Shown in pieces: positions 12,838 to 24,936 of a stretch of DNA of 64,000 bases. The stretch is from Tipula vernalis (lineage: Eukaryota > Arthropoda > Insecta > Diptera > Tipulidae): positions 141,724,091 to 141,788,090 of the forward strand of contig OY282560.1 of NCBI GenBank assembly GCA_958295665.1, read 5' to 3'. The notes beneath the pieces are model-generated. The model ran no database searches. It had not been told where the DNA came from and saw only the letters and a program-made list of their open reading frames with translations. Positions within the stretch are counted from its first letter, which is position 1, and the number at the start of each line of letters is the position of its first letter. The translations under genes and the position numbers were made by a program.

Positions 12838-12863
12838 CATTTTCAATCCGCCCTAGTAGTTTG
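12838..12863. repeat. 26-bp direct repeat, copy 2
   Basis: Exact copy of 7433-7458, located just upstream of the Harbinger remnant at 12964. It could belong to the flank or the end of that remnant. No inverted counterpart was found downstream of 13870. Confidence 0.8.
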
Positions 12864-12963
12864 TTTATTAATTAGTTTTTTTAATTCTGGAACGAATGGT
12901 AGCAACAACTTGAAAGGTAATATTTTAAGATATCCTGTTTTTGTTTAATTCCGCAGAATTAAC

Positions 12964-13435
12964 AATGGCAGGTGCCAACGAGTTAGAATGGCTTTTTCAT
13001 TTGTATGAGCTAGAACAAGCAGATTGATATTGGTGTGGATTGCCAAATAAACCAGTTTGTGGATTGTTTCGAATTACCGGCCAAACAATTTAAAAATTTG
13101 TTTAGAATAAATAACCAAATTGCGGGGGAATTGACCGAAATTTCATATCCACATATGGTACTCGAATGTCTGCTTAAATATATAGATAATATAAAAAGAT
13201 TGTAAATTTTGCTTGTTAATTTCAGATAATGTGTGCTTTAAGATTTTTTGCCACTGGCAGCTACCAGCGAGATATTGGAGATCATAAAAATGTTTCATTA
13301 AGCCAGACTTCGATTAGTCGTTCATTACACGAAGTGTTAGATGTTGTTTATGCGAGACGACTCTTCACAACGAAAATTAAATTTCATCAGAGCTTCGAAG
13401 ATTTAAATTCAATTAGGCAAGAATATAGTAAGTAG
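12964..13435 (+). pseudogene. PIF/Harbinger transposase N-terminal remnant
   Basis: N-terminal, helix-turn-helix part of a HARBI1-like transposase. The clearest block is 13229-13435: CALRFFATGSYQRDIGDHKN followed by SLSQTSISRSLHEVLDVV. The family consensus is ALRFxATGSxQxxVGxxxxxSxSxxSVSRCLHEV. Upstream, after a frameshift at about 13025-13035, an open frame reads CFELPAKQFKNLFRINNQI, like the usual FRMSRxTFxxL region. An ATG at 12964 could be the start. A GTAAGT donor directly follows EYS at 13430, and a tttcag acceptor precedes 13226, so the gene had introns. The DDE catalytic part is missing. It faces the Myb/SANT remnant at 13490-13870, as expected for a Harbinger element. Confidence 0.8.
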
Positions 13436-13489
13436 AAAACATACATATGTAGCTAAGATTTCCAACAATTATCAATTTCCTATCAAAAT

Positions 13490-13870
13490 TAAATTTTTTT
13501 GTTCCTGTGGAGTTAATTCTAATTTCGTACGACGACCACCTCCAGTTCCACTTGGTTGTTTCTTTATATCTGCATTTTCTGATTTTACAGCAGTTTTAAA
13601 TCATACACCAAGCCTAAAATAATAAAATAATTAGCAATAGTGTTTTGACTATTAATTTAATAATTAACAAAAAGACCGCAAAATCCTTAAATGCGCCTAG
13701 TATTGAATTTAATTTTTCTGTTATGGTTTTCCACAAAACGGTAACATTTTTAGCTGAAAAATTGTTATCAAACCTACCACTATTCTATTTTGGGTTAGTC
13801 GACAAAAAATCTATTAATTTTTCTTTTTGGTTCAAATTCATGCGTCTTCCACGTCTCATATATGAATAAA
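13490..13870 (-). pseudogene. Myb/SANT-like protein remnant of Harbinger element
   Basis: Second, DNA-binding gene of the same broken Harbinger element, on the opposite strand. The minus strand starts MRRGRRMNLNQKEKLIDFLS (13868 downwards). It continues after a frameshift with VLWKTITEKLNSILGAFKDF, the W-x-x-I-T-x-x-LN-x-x-GA signature of the trihelix Myb/SANT-like domain. Near 13570-13500 it ends with KKQPSGTGGGRRTKLELTPQ, the conserved TGGG-x(n)-LTP tail. In Harbinger systems this protein cooperates with the transposase to bind element ends. Several stops and frameshifts disrupt it. Identification rests on these motifs only. Confidence 0.7.
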
Positions 13871-16800
13871 ATTAAAACAAAAATTCTAATGCATTAAGAA
13901 ACGAAAAAAATATTACGAAAATTTTTTCCGTTGGAGTCCTGACTCCAAAACCTTGATTAAAAAATTGTCGTTTCCATCCTTCCGTTCTTCCTTATCAGTT
14001 TTTGAAATTTCTTGTTTAAATTTTTACAAGGCTTATTAAAATCTGGTTGCACAGCCACCGGTTTAAAACATAATGTTAATGATCGTTGTTTTAATGATAC
14101 TTTTTTCACTAAACGAAGATTATTAATTACGAATTACAATTCAAAGCAATTGTAAGTTGTATTTTAATTACTCAACTTGAAATTAATTGTAATTTGTACT
14201 TTAATTACTGAGTGTGCTGTAGCTAATTAGTAAAAGTATTTTAATTACTCAGTGTAATGTAATTTGTCCAGCCTTGCAAACAACATATGTATGGATATAA
14301 GTATCATTTCTATGTGAATTAGTTAGAACTTTGTTTGTTTGTTTCTATCTTTGCAATCTTTTTCTGGGGCTCAAGACACTCCCAACTCTTTATCAGTTCG
14401 CTTTTTACGTGATACTTTACGCAGTACGGCTATAAACCCGTGTTTTGTTTCAACCACTTGCACATTGCCTTGCTTCATGCCAGCCTATGGTGCTGACATG
14501 AAAGGTATATAGGGTATAAAAAAGGAGATTATAGATGTGTTCATCTTCAACACCGATCGTAATCAGATGATGAAAAATCCCTTTTGCATCCCGCCTCTAT
14601 AGGGATTCGAACCCGGTACCTCCGGGTCGGTAATTAGAACTTCATATGGAGATATGTTTTTCTTTCCTGTACTATCCCTTGAGAATGTGCTTTAGCTCAA
14701 ATTAGAGATTTAAAATTGTATTGCTACTATGATAATTGTCTGTCCTACTGATACTTGTTTCGGAGATTACGAGAAATTATAGAGAGTCATAGGCAACTGC
14801 AGCTAAATCATCTTACTCGTTATTTTCCAAGCCTAACAAATGACAAAATTTAAAACAAGAAACAACTGCATTAAATACATGTACGATTGTCAGACATTTT
14901 TCTCCAAAATACTCAATTAAAATGTAAGAAGTTCTTAATTCTAAAACCTCTAGCTATTTTGCTGAATATCACAAAAATTGATGTCTTAAAAATATTTTGT
15001 AAAAAATGTTTAAAATTTATCAAGCAGGTCAAGGTTCTGTAATTAAAAATATGTCACCATTAAAATTACCTTGAAATAATCTTGGAAAATCAAAAATAAA
15101 TTACACCAACACATTTTCTCTTTAAAATCAAACCAACTTTCTTTAGAACATCTTCTCGTAAAGTTGCTTGTTTTTAATCTATTCGACTACTTCACTTTAA
15201 GTGACGCGCTTTACCACCTTATTCAAAATTGTTAAAACTAATACATAAATTAATTCAATTTATAATTATATTAAGCCAATTAAAGAGGATTTAAGGGTCA
15301 CTTTTTAATATGCTTCTTTGATGAACTCTAGAATCTTATCCCATACGGTTTTATTACAACACCACGCTAAAACTGGTTGATAATACTGAACTGCGAATAT
15401 ATTCTGCTTTCTTTTAAACCTCCGCAAGTTTAAATCAAAACTATGTCGAGGCCGTGGCAACCAAAAGAGCACCTTGAGGGCCTACTAATCATTAACTAGT
15501 AATGTTCTTACCACCAAGTAATGAAGTAGTGTCCAATGATCGTCACTCGTAACTTTCTTACAACTTCAGAAAATTAGCTGCAACTTATTAAAAAAAACTT
15601 TGTGACTCTACAGTCCATACATTAACTGTAAAATCACAAAGTTCTTTTACGAAGATGCTCTCCACAGGTATTGTAATCTCGAAATGATATTCATGTGGCC
15701 GAACCTTTTCATGGTTTTTACAAATTACTCACGGGTATTAAACCTCTAGATAAGAATCTAAGATAAAAATCCAAAAAACCCAAAATATTTTTGATTTCCA
15801 CACGATTTCAGATGAAATATGATTTAATGCCACAATCGCAAAACCGCAAACAACTCAACAAATACAACTTTAAGTTTGTACAACTTCCTATTTCCCAATA
15901 CAAACAATTTTTTTTTTTTACTTTATTTGCAAGATTAAACACACATATGTCTAAAATTCATTATGAAGCGTGTTAATAATTAATTATAGTTTTAATTCTT
16001 TGACTTTACTTATAGATTTTCGGCTTTGTTTAAAATCTAAAAAAAATGTTTATACAGAACTCATAAATAACTAAATCCAAACTAACCACAACTAAGTTAA
16101 AACAAACATAACATAATTCAAATCTTAACTATATCAAACGGCACACATTTACAAATAAATAATTTCAGCTCCAAAAAGATTATTTTTAGCGAAACTCTTG
16201 ACTTGATCAAAACGCGTGTTAGTCAACAAATTAACATAAATGACAAATCTATTTTAAAATTCTTCGAATACTTATATTTTATTTTAAAAATGTTTTTATG
16301 TATATGTATAAATAAATCAATTTGTCGAGTCTTTTTTATTCAACATATTATAAATTCACAAAATCGCCATGCAAACCATGGGTTATTAAAAAAAAAAATC
16401 TACAATGTTGAAGACATACGCTAAGTATAATTTTTGTGATTTTATTTTTAATGGATTTAAAGAGTATAATGTTTTATTTTAGTTGCTGTTCCGTCATTGA
16501 CATTAATAATTATTTATTGGTAATTGACCAAAAAATATATTTTAGTCTATTTAATTGTCTTGACGAGAATATCTTAAGTGTCACATAGTGTACTTGAGTT
16601 ATAAACAAATATTTTATGAACCAAAATTACTTATACCGAATTTTTGTTTGTTTTTTGAATTATGCTAAGTATTTCTGGTAAGTACAATTGTTTATTAAAT
16701 TGGTTTTTGTGTAAAAAGGGGACCGGATGCGAAAATAGGTTTGGTATATAAACATTAGGCACGCAGCGGCACGCGGCATGACAAATACGTATCAATCATC

Positions 16801-18297
16801 GCAATCCACCAATTTAAAACTCACTACCCATTCTAAATAAAACATTACAATAAATCATTTTTATTCGTTTTATTTCGTTTTGTATAATAAAATGTAAAAC
16901 ATATGTCGAACATGTTACACACCAAAGACATTTACCTACCGGTATAGAGAGAGATATGAATCACGTCAGTTAAAAGTTTAATAATAATTAATTATTCAGG
17001 CTCTACCTAGCAAATAATTAAAATTAATTATCTATTGTTTAACAAAAAACAAAAAAAAACTCGAGAAATTAATTCACAAAATTTAATTACATTTCATATA
17101 ATTTGTAGTCCAATGTAAAATGAATCAATTTGTTTCTAAAATAGCAGCATAATATGCTGATACAAAAATTACACTGACCTAGTATAGCGACGTAGCCCGA
17201 CCATATTATGTGCAAAAGATTGTTTTTGCTGTTGTATTACTTATCTTTGATCTACCAATCCAATAATCCAATAAAAATTTAAATTTGAATAGAAATGTTG
17301 TTTTTTTTGTCAAATCATAAATAAAATGTTTTTATGTTAATATTAAAGTCTAAACAGGTATAAACACTACATATTAAACAGGTGACATAAAAAATAACCA
17401 ATATAGATGTAACATTGTACACATAGGAAATCGATGAAAGAAGTTAAGCAGTTAAGCATAAGCACGTATCTAAATATTGTTTTGTATATAGAGATGGCAT
17501 GTATAAAAAAAAGTAAAAGCCACTCAAACATTTTTGAGTGGTATTTAAATGAGTAAATTAATATTCAAATATTTTTCTTCAAATTACGAGTATGTAATAA
17601 ATTAACACTTTTAAAAGCATGCGTTTTACAAGTCAAGAAATAGTTTATGGATAAGTTGGAAATTTAGATGGTTACAATTAGCGAATTTTATTTGACCAAA
17701 CTAAAACTGCGTTTAGTGCTAATTCAAATTTTATAGTTTGCAAACAATAGAAAGATTACACATCTCACATTAAGATGCTATAAAATATAATACGTATTGA
17801 TAATACCAAATAAACATATTTGTGTTATAATTTTTGTTGAAATGATGACCGCTGATGATTTTATTGATTGATCAAATAACAAATCGGTAGGTGTTAAAAT
17901 TTGGGAATACATTTTTTTGTATACCACATGCTGTTAACTGCTTTCAAGTGAAGCTATGGTATTTTTAGTAACTAACTGTTCACTGGTTTGATTTCTAAAA
18001 TGCAACCCGCTTTTTTCAAAGTAATGAATGGCGCACCTTATAAAACAAACAATATGAAATAAAATACTTTCCCAATTATAATTATGAGAAAAGTTTGTTA
18101 TAGTCGATGGTCAAGTTTTGGATGCGACTTTCGCAATTTGGATAATTAATGATGTTGATACGTTATCTGCGCAGTGTAAACTATAGTTACAGATAAGGCG
18201 TTAATACTGAAACGTTCATATCTACCTTATTCAATTTTTCTCAACACATATTTCAAATATTCCTTTAGCCATCTCCAATATATTATTATATTCATGC
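13871..18297. other. AT-rich stretch without gene
   Basis: No coding region is supported. Minor items: three degenerate ~55-60 bp units at about 14150-14275 (each with ttaattact); a tRNA-like B box (ggttcgaatcc on the minus strand, about 14600-14612) without a foldable tRNA; a perfect 9-bp hairpin (ccactcaaa / tttgagtgg) at about 17521-17542; and a promoter-like stretch at 16745-16860 (tatataaa, then aataaaacattacaataaa) that may be an LTR or terminal fragment. The open frames at 15791-15976 and 16203-16424 look like chance. Confidence 0.55.
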
Positions 18298-18476
18298 CGA
18301 TTATACAACTCGGCGGATTTACTGCGGCGTGAGTTCATTCGATCCGCACTTGATTCGCATTTACAATTATTTGCATTACAGAATCCGCCGGATATTGTGT
18401 TTTTTATGCTGATTTTCATTTTCTTTTGTAGTAAAAGAAAATAATCAAATTTTATATTTTAAAATAGTGACTATAA

Positions 18477-19262
18477 TGGATAGCATAGGTATCTATCTAG
18501 ACTTTAATGATGAAGCAGCGCTCCAAAGAAAAGAAACAAGAAAAGCTTTACGGAATACCTGCCAAGATATACATATTCCAGTTGTCTGATGTCCAGTGAG
18601 AAAAATTATTTTTGAATTTATGATTGTTGTATTATAATGTTAATTTTTCCCAGATTTAAAAAAAAATTCAGATTAAATAAACCAGCATTTAAATATGTTT
18701 TAAAAGAATTAAAACCAAAATTACCCTATGTGGTTAAATCATCATCAATTACGCCAGAGTTTAAACTGGCCGCTACTCTCAGGTTTTTGGCAGAAGGTGG
18801 GTACCAAAATGGTGTTGGGCAAGATTGCTTTGTTGGCATGTTAGACAGTTTAGAGTATGTTTGTGCAATAAATGGATAACGTTGAAGCTGAGTGAGGATG
18901 AAAAATGGGAGGAAAGGATGTATTTTTATGGAAAGAGCACAATTCCCGGAATAGTAATGTGTGTAGATGGTACGCAAGTAAAAATAGCAAAGCCGACTGG
19001 TGAAAATACTCATCTCTTTTACAACCGTAAAGGATTTTACAGTTTAAATGCCATGGCAGTAAATAACGATTAATTACAACATGCTCTATTTACAATAAAT
19101 TGTTTCTATTTTAATATTTCTTTCTTTTTAAGATTTGTGATCTTAAACTATGGATCCGTTGTGTTGACGCCACTTACCCTGGGGTGAGTCATGATTCGTT
19201 GGTTTGCGGAAACGGGGATGCCGCAGTTTATGTTAAAACAATATACAATAATGGGGATGGAA
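18477..19262 (+). pseudogene. Harbinger transposase, 5' exons and DDE core
   Basis: HARBI1-like nuclease that cuts and joins element ends. Start: ATG 18477 (MDSIGIYLDFNDEAALQRKE). A likely intron follows, with donor gtgagaaa at 18596 and acceptor tttcccag before 18652. Then come FRLNKPAFKYVLKELKPKL and ITPEFKLAATLRFLAEGGYQ. After a frameshift and small deletion near 18850, KWITLKLSEDEKWEERM leads to IPGIVMCVDGTQVKIAKP, which holds the first catalytic Asp (VDGT), then HLFYNRKGFYSLNAM. A second intron covers about 19070-19130. Then KLWIRCVDATYPGVSHDS has the second catalytic region. The frame stops at the LINE A insertion within TIYNNGDG. The C-terminal exon lies 5.9 kb downstream at 25207. Frameshifts and a stop in exon 1 make it non-functional. 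Confidence 0.86.
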
Positions 19263-19331
19263 GGGGGGGATGGAAATCACACACCTAATTAGAGAGGGTG
19301 TCCAATTTATATAGAATTAAAAAGGAGAATC

Positions 19332-19592
19332 AATCCAAAGCAGCGAGCAGAGCAGCAAATCCTTAATCTTCATTCTTCAGTTAGAAAAGAAGCACGGCCA
19401 GAAATTGTAAACAGTGTTTTTAAAGGTACCGCTCCTAAGGTGCAAGCAAGTGAAGAGGGAAAAATCACAACAGCTTTAAACAAATTGACTAATATGATGC
19501 AAAGCTTCATGGCGATGATGGAGAGAACCATGGATCTAACGATGCAGAATATGAGCACGCTGCTGCAGATAGTCGTAAAAAGCCAAAAATGA
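19332..19592 (+). pseudogene. LINE A ORF1 (gag-like), C-terminal end
   Basis: Tail of the RNA-binding ORF1 protein. The open frame reads INPKQRAEQQILNLHSSVRK, later APKVQASEEGKITTALNKL and MMQSFMAMMERTMDLTMQNM, ending in LLQIVVKSQK and TGA at 19590-19592. A short amphipathic, Met-rich C-terminal helix after the basic region resembles Jockey-clade ORF1 tails, including the equivalent LTERVAKLE end in LINE B. The stop overlaps the ORF2 start as ATGA (19589-19592), the usual Jockey-type arrangement for coupled translation. The zinc knuckles are absent because of 5' truncation. Confidence 0.72.
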
Positions 19593-22026
19593 CCATCATC
19601 AAAATAGCCATATGGAATGCAAACGGCCTAACACAACATAAAGCGGAGGTACAAGCATTCCTCACTAAATACAATATTGACATAATGTTAATATTAGAAG
19701 ACGCTTCACCAAAAATAGCTATTTCAAAATTAATGGGTACTCTATTTATGACACCAAGCACCCAGATGGTAAAGCACATGGAGGCACTGCTGTATTGATT
19801 AAGCGAAGATTAAAACACCACGAACTTACGAAGTATGAGAAAGATCATATACAATCAACGAGCATCTGTCTGCAGGAGTGGCCTGGAAACTGTATTTCAC
19901 AAGTGTACTGTCCTCCAAAACATGCTATAAAAAAACACCAGTTCTTGGATTATTTCAGTCAGCTGGGTAATAAATTTCTTGCGGGGGATGATTACAATGC
20001 TAAACATACTCATTGGGGTTCCAGATTAACATCGCCGAAAGGCAAACAACTTTATGATGCTATAGAGGAACAGTCCCTGGATTATTTATCCGCCGATAAC
20101 CCAACTTACTGGCCCACGGATAGAAAAAAAAAATCCTGATTTAATTGACTTTTGTCTAACTAAGGGCATTCCACGTCCATATGCTAAGGCCACCGATTGC
20201 TAAGATGTGTCTTCTGATCACTCGCCGGTAATAGTAACAGTGAGTACCGATGTCTTAAGGAACGAAATACCGAACCGTCTTACAAACAAGCAAACTAATT
20301 GGGATCAATATACGAGGCTAGTCGAACAAAATTGTCTACTTAATATTCCTCTGATCACACCAGCTGATATTGATGCGGCGGCAGAAAATCTAAAACATGT
20401 CATGACATTATCCGCTGAAAGGGCTACACCCAGTTAATAAACTGTCACGTAATATACAGGAACTAATCCACGAAAAGCGATAAATTCGTCGTCAGTGGCA
20501 GCAAACAAAATCACCGTTATTGAAATGGAAATTGAATCGAGCTGTTAAGGCCCTAAGATTTGCTTTGCGGGAAGAAGCAAACCAGAGCATAAAGAACTAT
20601 TTAAGGGATCTCTCGGCTACCGAGCGGACAGATTATTCCTTGTGGAAGGCAACAAAAAATTTAAAAAGGCCAATAAATTCGAATCCACCGATTAGACTAC
20701 CAATTGGAAATTGGGCGAGAAGTGATGAAGAAAAAGCCAATGCATTTGCTGCTCATCTAACAACAGTATTCGTCCCACACGAAGAAGATAATTATTTCGT
20801 ACCACCCCAGCAAATGGATGATGGTTTATCTTACAAACCTATAAAGTATAACTGGAAGAAAGTTAGGAATACAATTAATACTTGCATAAGCCCGAAAAAG
20901 GCACCAGAACATGATCTTATTACTGGAAAAATGATAAGGGAATTGCCAAATAAATGCATAAAACTAATAACAATGATACATAAGCCAGGGAAAAATGAAA
21001 CGCAAATCTCATCATATCGTCCATGCTTATTGCTGCCTACAATCTCAAAGCTATTTGAAAAAATGTTACTAACGAAATTGAAACCAATATTAGAAGAACG
21101 GCGCGTTATTCCAGACCATCAATTTGGGTTCCGAAACCAACATGGTACTATAGAGGAAGTACACAGAATTGTAAATGCAATCAAAATCACCTTCGAGGAA
21201 AAGAAATATTGTGCTGCTGCCTTTTTGGATATCGCTCAAGCTTTTGATAAAATTTGGCACGATGGACTAATTTACAAAATTAAAGAGCTTCTACCGAAAA
21301 AATGTCACTCAGTTTTGGGAAACTATCTTCTTCAAAGGCAATACATGGTCAAACGAAACAGCGCAACTACTTGCTTAGATGATATTAATACAGGTGTCCC
21401 GCAAGGATGTGTTCTAGAACCAATATTATATTTTTTGTACACAGCTGATATAGCTGTAACCAACAATTTAATAATATCAACATTTGCCGATGACGCGGCC
21501 ATCCTGGTGTCTCACACTAATTCTGAAATTGCCTCAAAGGAATTACAAAATCATTTAAACAAGGTCGCGGACTGGCTGAAGGCATTGCGAATAAAAGTGA
21601 ACGAAAACAAATCAACTCACGTCACATTCACGCTAAACAAACGCACCTGCCTACCAGTGAAATTAAACGATAAAAATATTCCTCAAAAAACGAAGGTAAA
21701 ATACTTAGGTTTGCATCTGGATAGAAGGTTAACGTGGAAAAATCATATTGAAGCAAAGCGCAATCAAATAAAAATTACATTTTCCAAAATGTATTGGCTG
21801 ATGGGAAGAAAATCTCAGTTGTCATTAGCCAATAAAGTTTTACTGTAGATAGCGATAATCAAAGCCGTATGGATATATGGTATCCAGTTATGGGGATCCA
21901 CCAGCGCTTCAAACAGAGCTCCTGCAACGAACCCAAGCGAAAATGCGTTAAAGAAACAATTAAAGAATTCAGTTCGAAATATTATTCAAAACTAGAAGCA
22001 CATCCCAACGAGTTGGCCAGGGAGAT
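19589..22026 (+). pseudogene. LINE A ORF2, endonuclease-reverse transcriptase (broken)
   Basis: Polymerase protein of LINE A. Endonuclease pieces: 19589-19798 starts with IKIAIWNANGLTQHKAEV; 19795-20139 has QVYCPPKHAI and GDDYNAKHTHWGSR (catalytic Asp-Asn region); 20207 onwards has SSDHSPVIVTVS (catalytic SDH). The reverse transcriptase is in one long frame, 20520-21848 (442 codons). It has SSYRPCLLLPTISKLFEKML, FGFRNQHGTIEEVHRI, AAAFLDIAQAFDKIWHDGL, TGVPQGCVLEPILYF and the catalytic STFADDAAILVS, then KYLGLHLDRRLTWKNHI. It continues past a stop at 21848 with IIKAVWIYGIQLWGST and, after a frameshift, AHPNELAREIL. The last residues (KQPRFRRLRRTDP...) lie at 24868-24936 beyond the nested foldback. 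At least four frame breaks are present. Confidence 0.9.
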
Positions 22027-22299
22027 ACTAAAACCAGAGTTTAAATTTATCGCTCTTTTAGAGCTCTTTTTAAAAATTTTAGCTCTTGCTCCCAATAAAA
22101 TTTTTTTTTAGTTTGCTTTTACGCTCTTGCCCTCTCCCTTTCAAAGTGATTTAAATTTTTACTTTTAATTTTGCTCTTAAAACAGAGGTCGTAAAAGCTA
22201 AAAATATCGCTCCCAACCCATTCTACAGAGCCATTGAAGAAAATTCATTAGGGAGCAAAAATTTTTTGTAACTCACGAATTGCTCTTTGAATATCATGA

Positions 22300-22985
22300 A
22301 ATAAAGAAAGTTCGATAAACGATATTTAGATAAATTTCTTGAATATGGCCAACTAGAACGGAACTTGGCTATTCCTTAACCGATTTTAGTGAAATTTAAC
22401 ATGCGCGATAGAAATAGGATTTTAAACTGATTTTTAGATGAAGTTCTGGAATATGGCCAACTACAATCGAACTTGGCCATTCCTTTACCGATTTTAGTGA
22501 AATTTGGCATGTGGGTTGAAAATGGGACTCTAAAATGATTTTTGGATATAGATCTGGAAAAGGGCCAATTGTGATGGAACTTGGCTATTCCTTAACCGAT
22601 TTTAGAGGAACTTAACATGCGCGTTGGAAATAGGATTCTAAAATGATTATTAGATGATGTTCTGGAATATGGCCAATGGGGATGGAATTTGGATATTCCT
22701 TAACCGATTTTAGTTAAATTTGACATGCGTGATGGAAACGGGATTTTAAAATAATTTTTAGATGAAGTTCTGGAATATGGCCAACTAGGATGGAACTTGG
22801 CTATTCCTTAACCGATTTGAGTGAAATTTGACATGTGCGTTTAAAATTGGATTCTAAAATGATTTTTGGATCAAGTTCTGGAATATGGCCAATTGTGATG
22901 GAACTTGGCTATTCCTTAACATGTTTTAGAAAAATTTGACATTGGAAAAATTTGACAAGTTCTGTAATATGGCCTATTTGGCCAA
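22300..22985. repeat. Left arm tandem array, ~110-bp unit
   Basis: About six degenerate units. Each contains aacttggctattccttaacc, gattttagtgaaatttgaca, a tgcg-gttggaaatggga-like segment, gatttttagatgaagttctg and gaatatggccaa. The last units are truncated. The same unit recurs in reverse complement in the right arm. Confidence 0.85.
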
Positions 22986-23229
22986 TTATAATTAATTTTC
23001 CTAATTCCTGGATCCTACACTAACTTTTGCGTTCTATTATTAATTTTTTCTTATTTTCCTTTGATTGTGACTAAATTTCCCGGCAGATGTATAATAAATA
23101 TATTAATATGAGTAATCTAAACAGGTTACAGCAGATGTATTGTAATTATTATTATTTTAGGTTACTCATATTAATATACATATTTAAATACATCAATATG
23201 AGTGAACTAAAAAGCTATTGTCTTTGGTA

Positions 23230-24510
23230 CTTTCCATAACTTTATCTAAAACTATTTTAGAATCCCACTTCCAAAGCATATATTGAATTGCATCACAATC
23301 GGTTAAGGAATATCCAAGTATCTATGCAACTGTTTAGGTTTATCTGCTGTTGGTCGTATTCCATAACTTTATCTAAAAACTATTTTAGAATCCCACTTCC
23401 AAATCATATATCAAATTGCATCACAATTGATTAAGGAATAGCCAAGTATCCATGCAGATGTCGAGGTTTATCTGCTGTGAGGCAGATCGAAAATCGGTGG
23501 AGAACTAATCTGTGATTTCCATCCTATTTAGCCATATTTCAGAATTTTATCTAAAACCTATTTTTGAATCCCACTTCCAACGCATATATTGAATTGCATC
23601 ACAATCGGTTTATGAACAACTAAGTTCCATCTAAATTTTTTATATTTCAGAAACTCATCTAAAAATCATTTTAGAATCCCTGCGCATGTCAAATTTCACT
23701 AAAATCGGTTAAGGCATAGCCAAGTTCCATCCTTATTGGCCATATTCCAGAACATCACTCTAAAAATCATTGTTGAGTCCCGTTCCCATCGCGCATGTCA
23801 AATTTCACTTAAATCCAGCACTTCATTCATTCCATTTCCAAAGCACCTGTCGAATTGGATCACAATCGGTTTTGCATCACAATCGGTTAAATAGCCAAGT
23901 TCCATCCTAGTTGGCCATATTCATCTAAAAATCATTGTAGAAATCCATTTCCATCGTGCGTGTCATATTTCACTAAAATCTGTTAAAGAATAGCCAAGTT
24001 CCATCCTACTTGGCCATATTCCAGAACTTCATCTAAAAATCATTTTAGAATCCCATTTCCAACGCACATGTCAAATTTCCCTCACACCGGTTAATGAATA
24101 TCCAAGTTCTATCCTAGTTTGCCATATTCCAGACCCAATTCCAGATCTTCATCCATAAATCATTTTAGAATCCCATTTCCAACGCACATGTCGAATTTCA
24201 CTCAAATCGGTTAAGAAATAGCCAAGTTCCACCATAATTGGCCATATTCCAGAACTTCACCTAAAAATCATTTTAGAATACCATTTCTAACGCACATGTC
24301 AAATTTCACTAAAATCGGTTAAGGAATGGCCAAGTCCATCCTAATGGGCCATATTCCAGAACTACACCTAAAATTCAATTTAGAATCGGATTTCCACCTC
24401 GCGAGTCAAATTTCACTAAATTCGGTTAAGGAATAGCCAAGTTCCATCCTAGTTAGCCATATTCCAGAACTTCACCTAAAATCATTTTAGAATCCCATTT
24501 CCAATGCCCG
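23230..24510. repeat. Right arm tandem array, inverted ~110-bp unit
   Basis: About eleven degenerate units in the opposite orientation to 22300-22985. Typical parts are ggccatattccagaacttca, tctaaaaatcattttagaat, cccatttccaacgcacatgt and caaatttcactaaaatcggt. The arm is nearly twice as long as the left arm, so the element is asymmetric. Units nearest the centre are the most diverged. Confidence 0.85.
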
Positions 24511-24863
24511 TGCATTTGTTCGCTAATAAAACAATCTGGCTTTCTAGAGAAATTTAGAAGGATTTGAATGTAACCGTTTGCCGTAGTAACAAGAGCAAGA
24601 GCAATATAATAAATTTATTCATCAGAGCAGAGCGAATTTATTTTCTCAATATAGCGCAATAACAAAGAGCGAAAAGATGATAACACAAACGCAATAGTGG
24701 AAGAGCAAGAGCCCTATAATAAAAATAATGCTCCAGTTCTTCAGAGCGATATTTTTTCTTTTAGAATATCGCTCTTTATAAAGAGCTTTTTAATAGTTTT
24801 TATTATCGCTCTTGAACAAAAATGAAGAGCGAATAGCAATATGAAATCCCATTTTAAACTCTG

Positions 24864-24936
24864 ACTGAAACAGCCGCGATTTAGACGGCTGAGAAGAACA
24901 GATCCACTCGTACTGGATAAACCTGTGAACCTGTAA
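24864..24936 (+). pseudogene. LINE A ORF2 C-terminal codons after the foldback
   Basis: Reads LKQPRFRRLRRTDPLVLDKP then VNL and a stop at 24934-24936. It joins directly to the codons ending at 22026-22034 when the foldback and one TSD copy are removed. A basic RRLRRT-x-P motif also closes LINE B ORF2 (RRLKRIKP), supporting this as the natural end. About 180 bp of 3' UTR and the A-run follow. Confidence 0.82.

Larger units (their letters stand above)
22035..24863. mobile_element. Foldback-type DNA element with repeat-filled arms (2.8 kb)
   Basis: A non-autonomous element inserted in LINE A between codons for ...REIL and KQPRF.... Ends: cagagtttaaa at 22035-22045 and its inverse tttaaactctg at 24853-24863. 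TSD: actaaaac (22027-22034) against actgaaac (24864-24871), 7/8. An 8-bp TSD with a CAG...CTG end fits the hAT superfamily. Excision in silico restores an uninterrupted LINE reading frame, which is strong proof of the boundaries. The zones just inside the ends are rich in cgctctt/aagagcg motifs. Then come ~110-bp tandem units, direct on the left (22300-22980) and inverted on the right (23230-24510). The centre (about 23100-23185) has an inverted pair, atattaatatgagtaa / ttactcatattaatat. No ORF was found. The whole could fold into a giant hairpin. Confidence 0.87.

Noticed and set aside
14590..14640. Possible tRNA gene
   Set aside because: Only a B-box-like segment. No acceptor stem, no complete T stem and no anticodon arm could be paired.
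18231..18419. Minus-strand ORF near the Harbinger left end
   Set aside because: It overlaps the terminal inverted repeat; no domain, best explained as TIR sequence.
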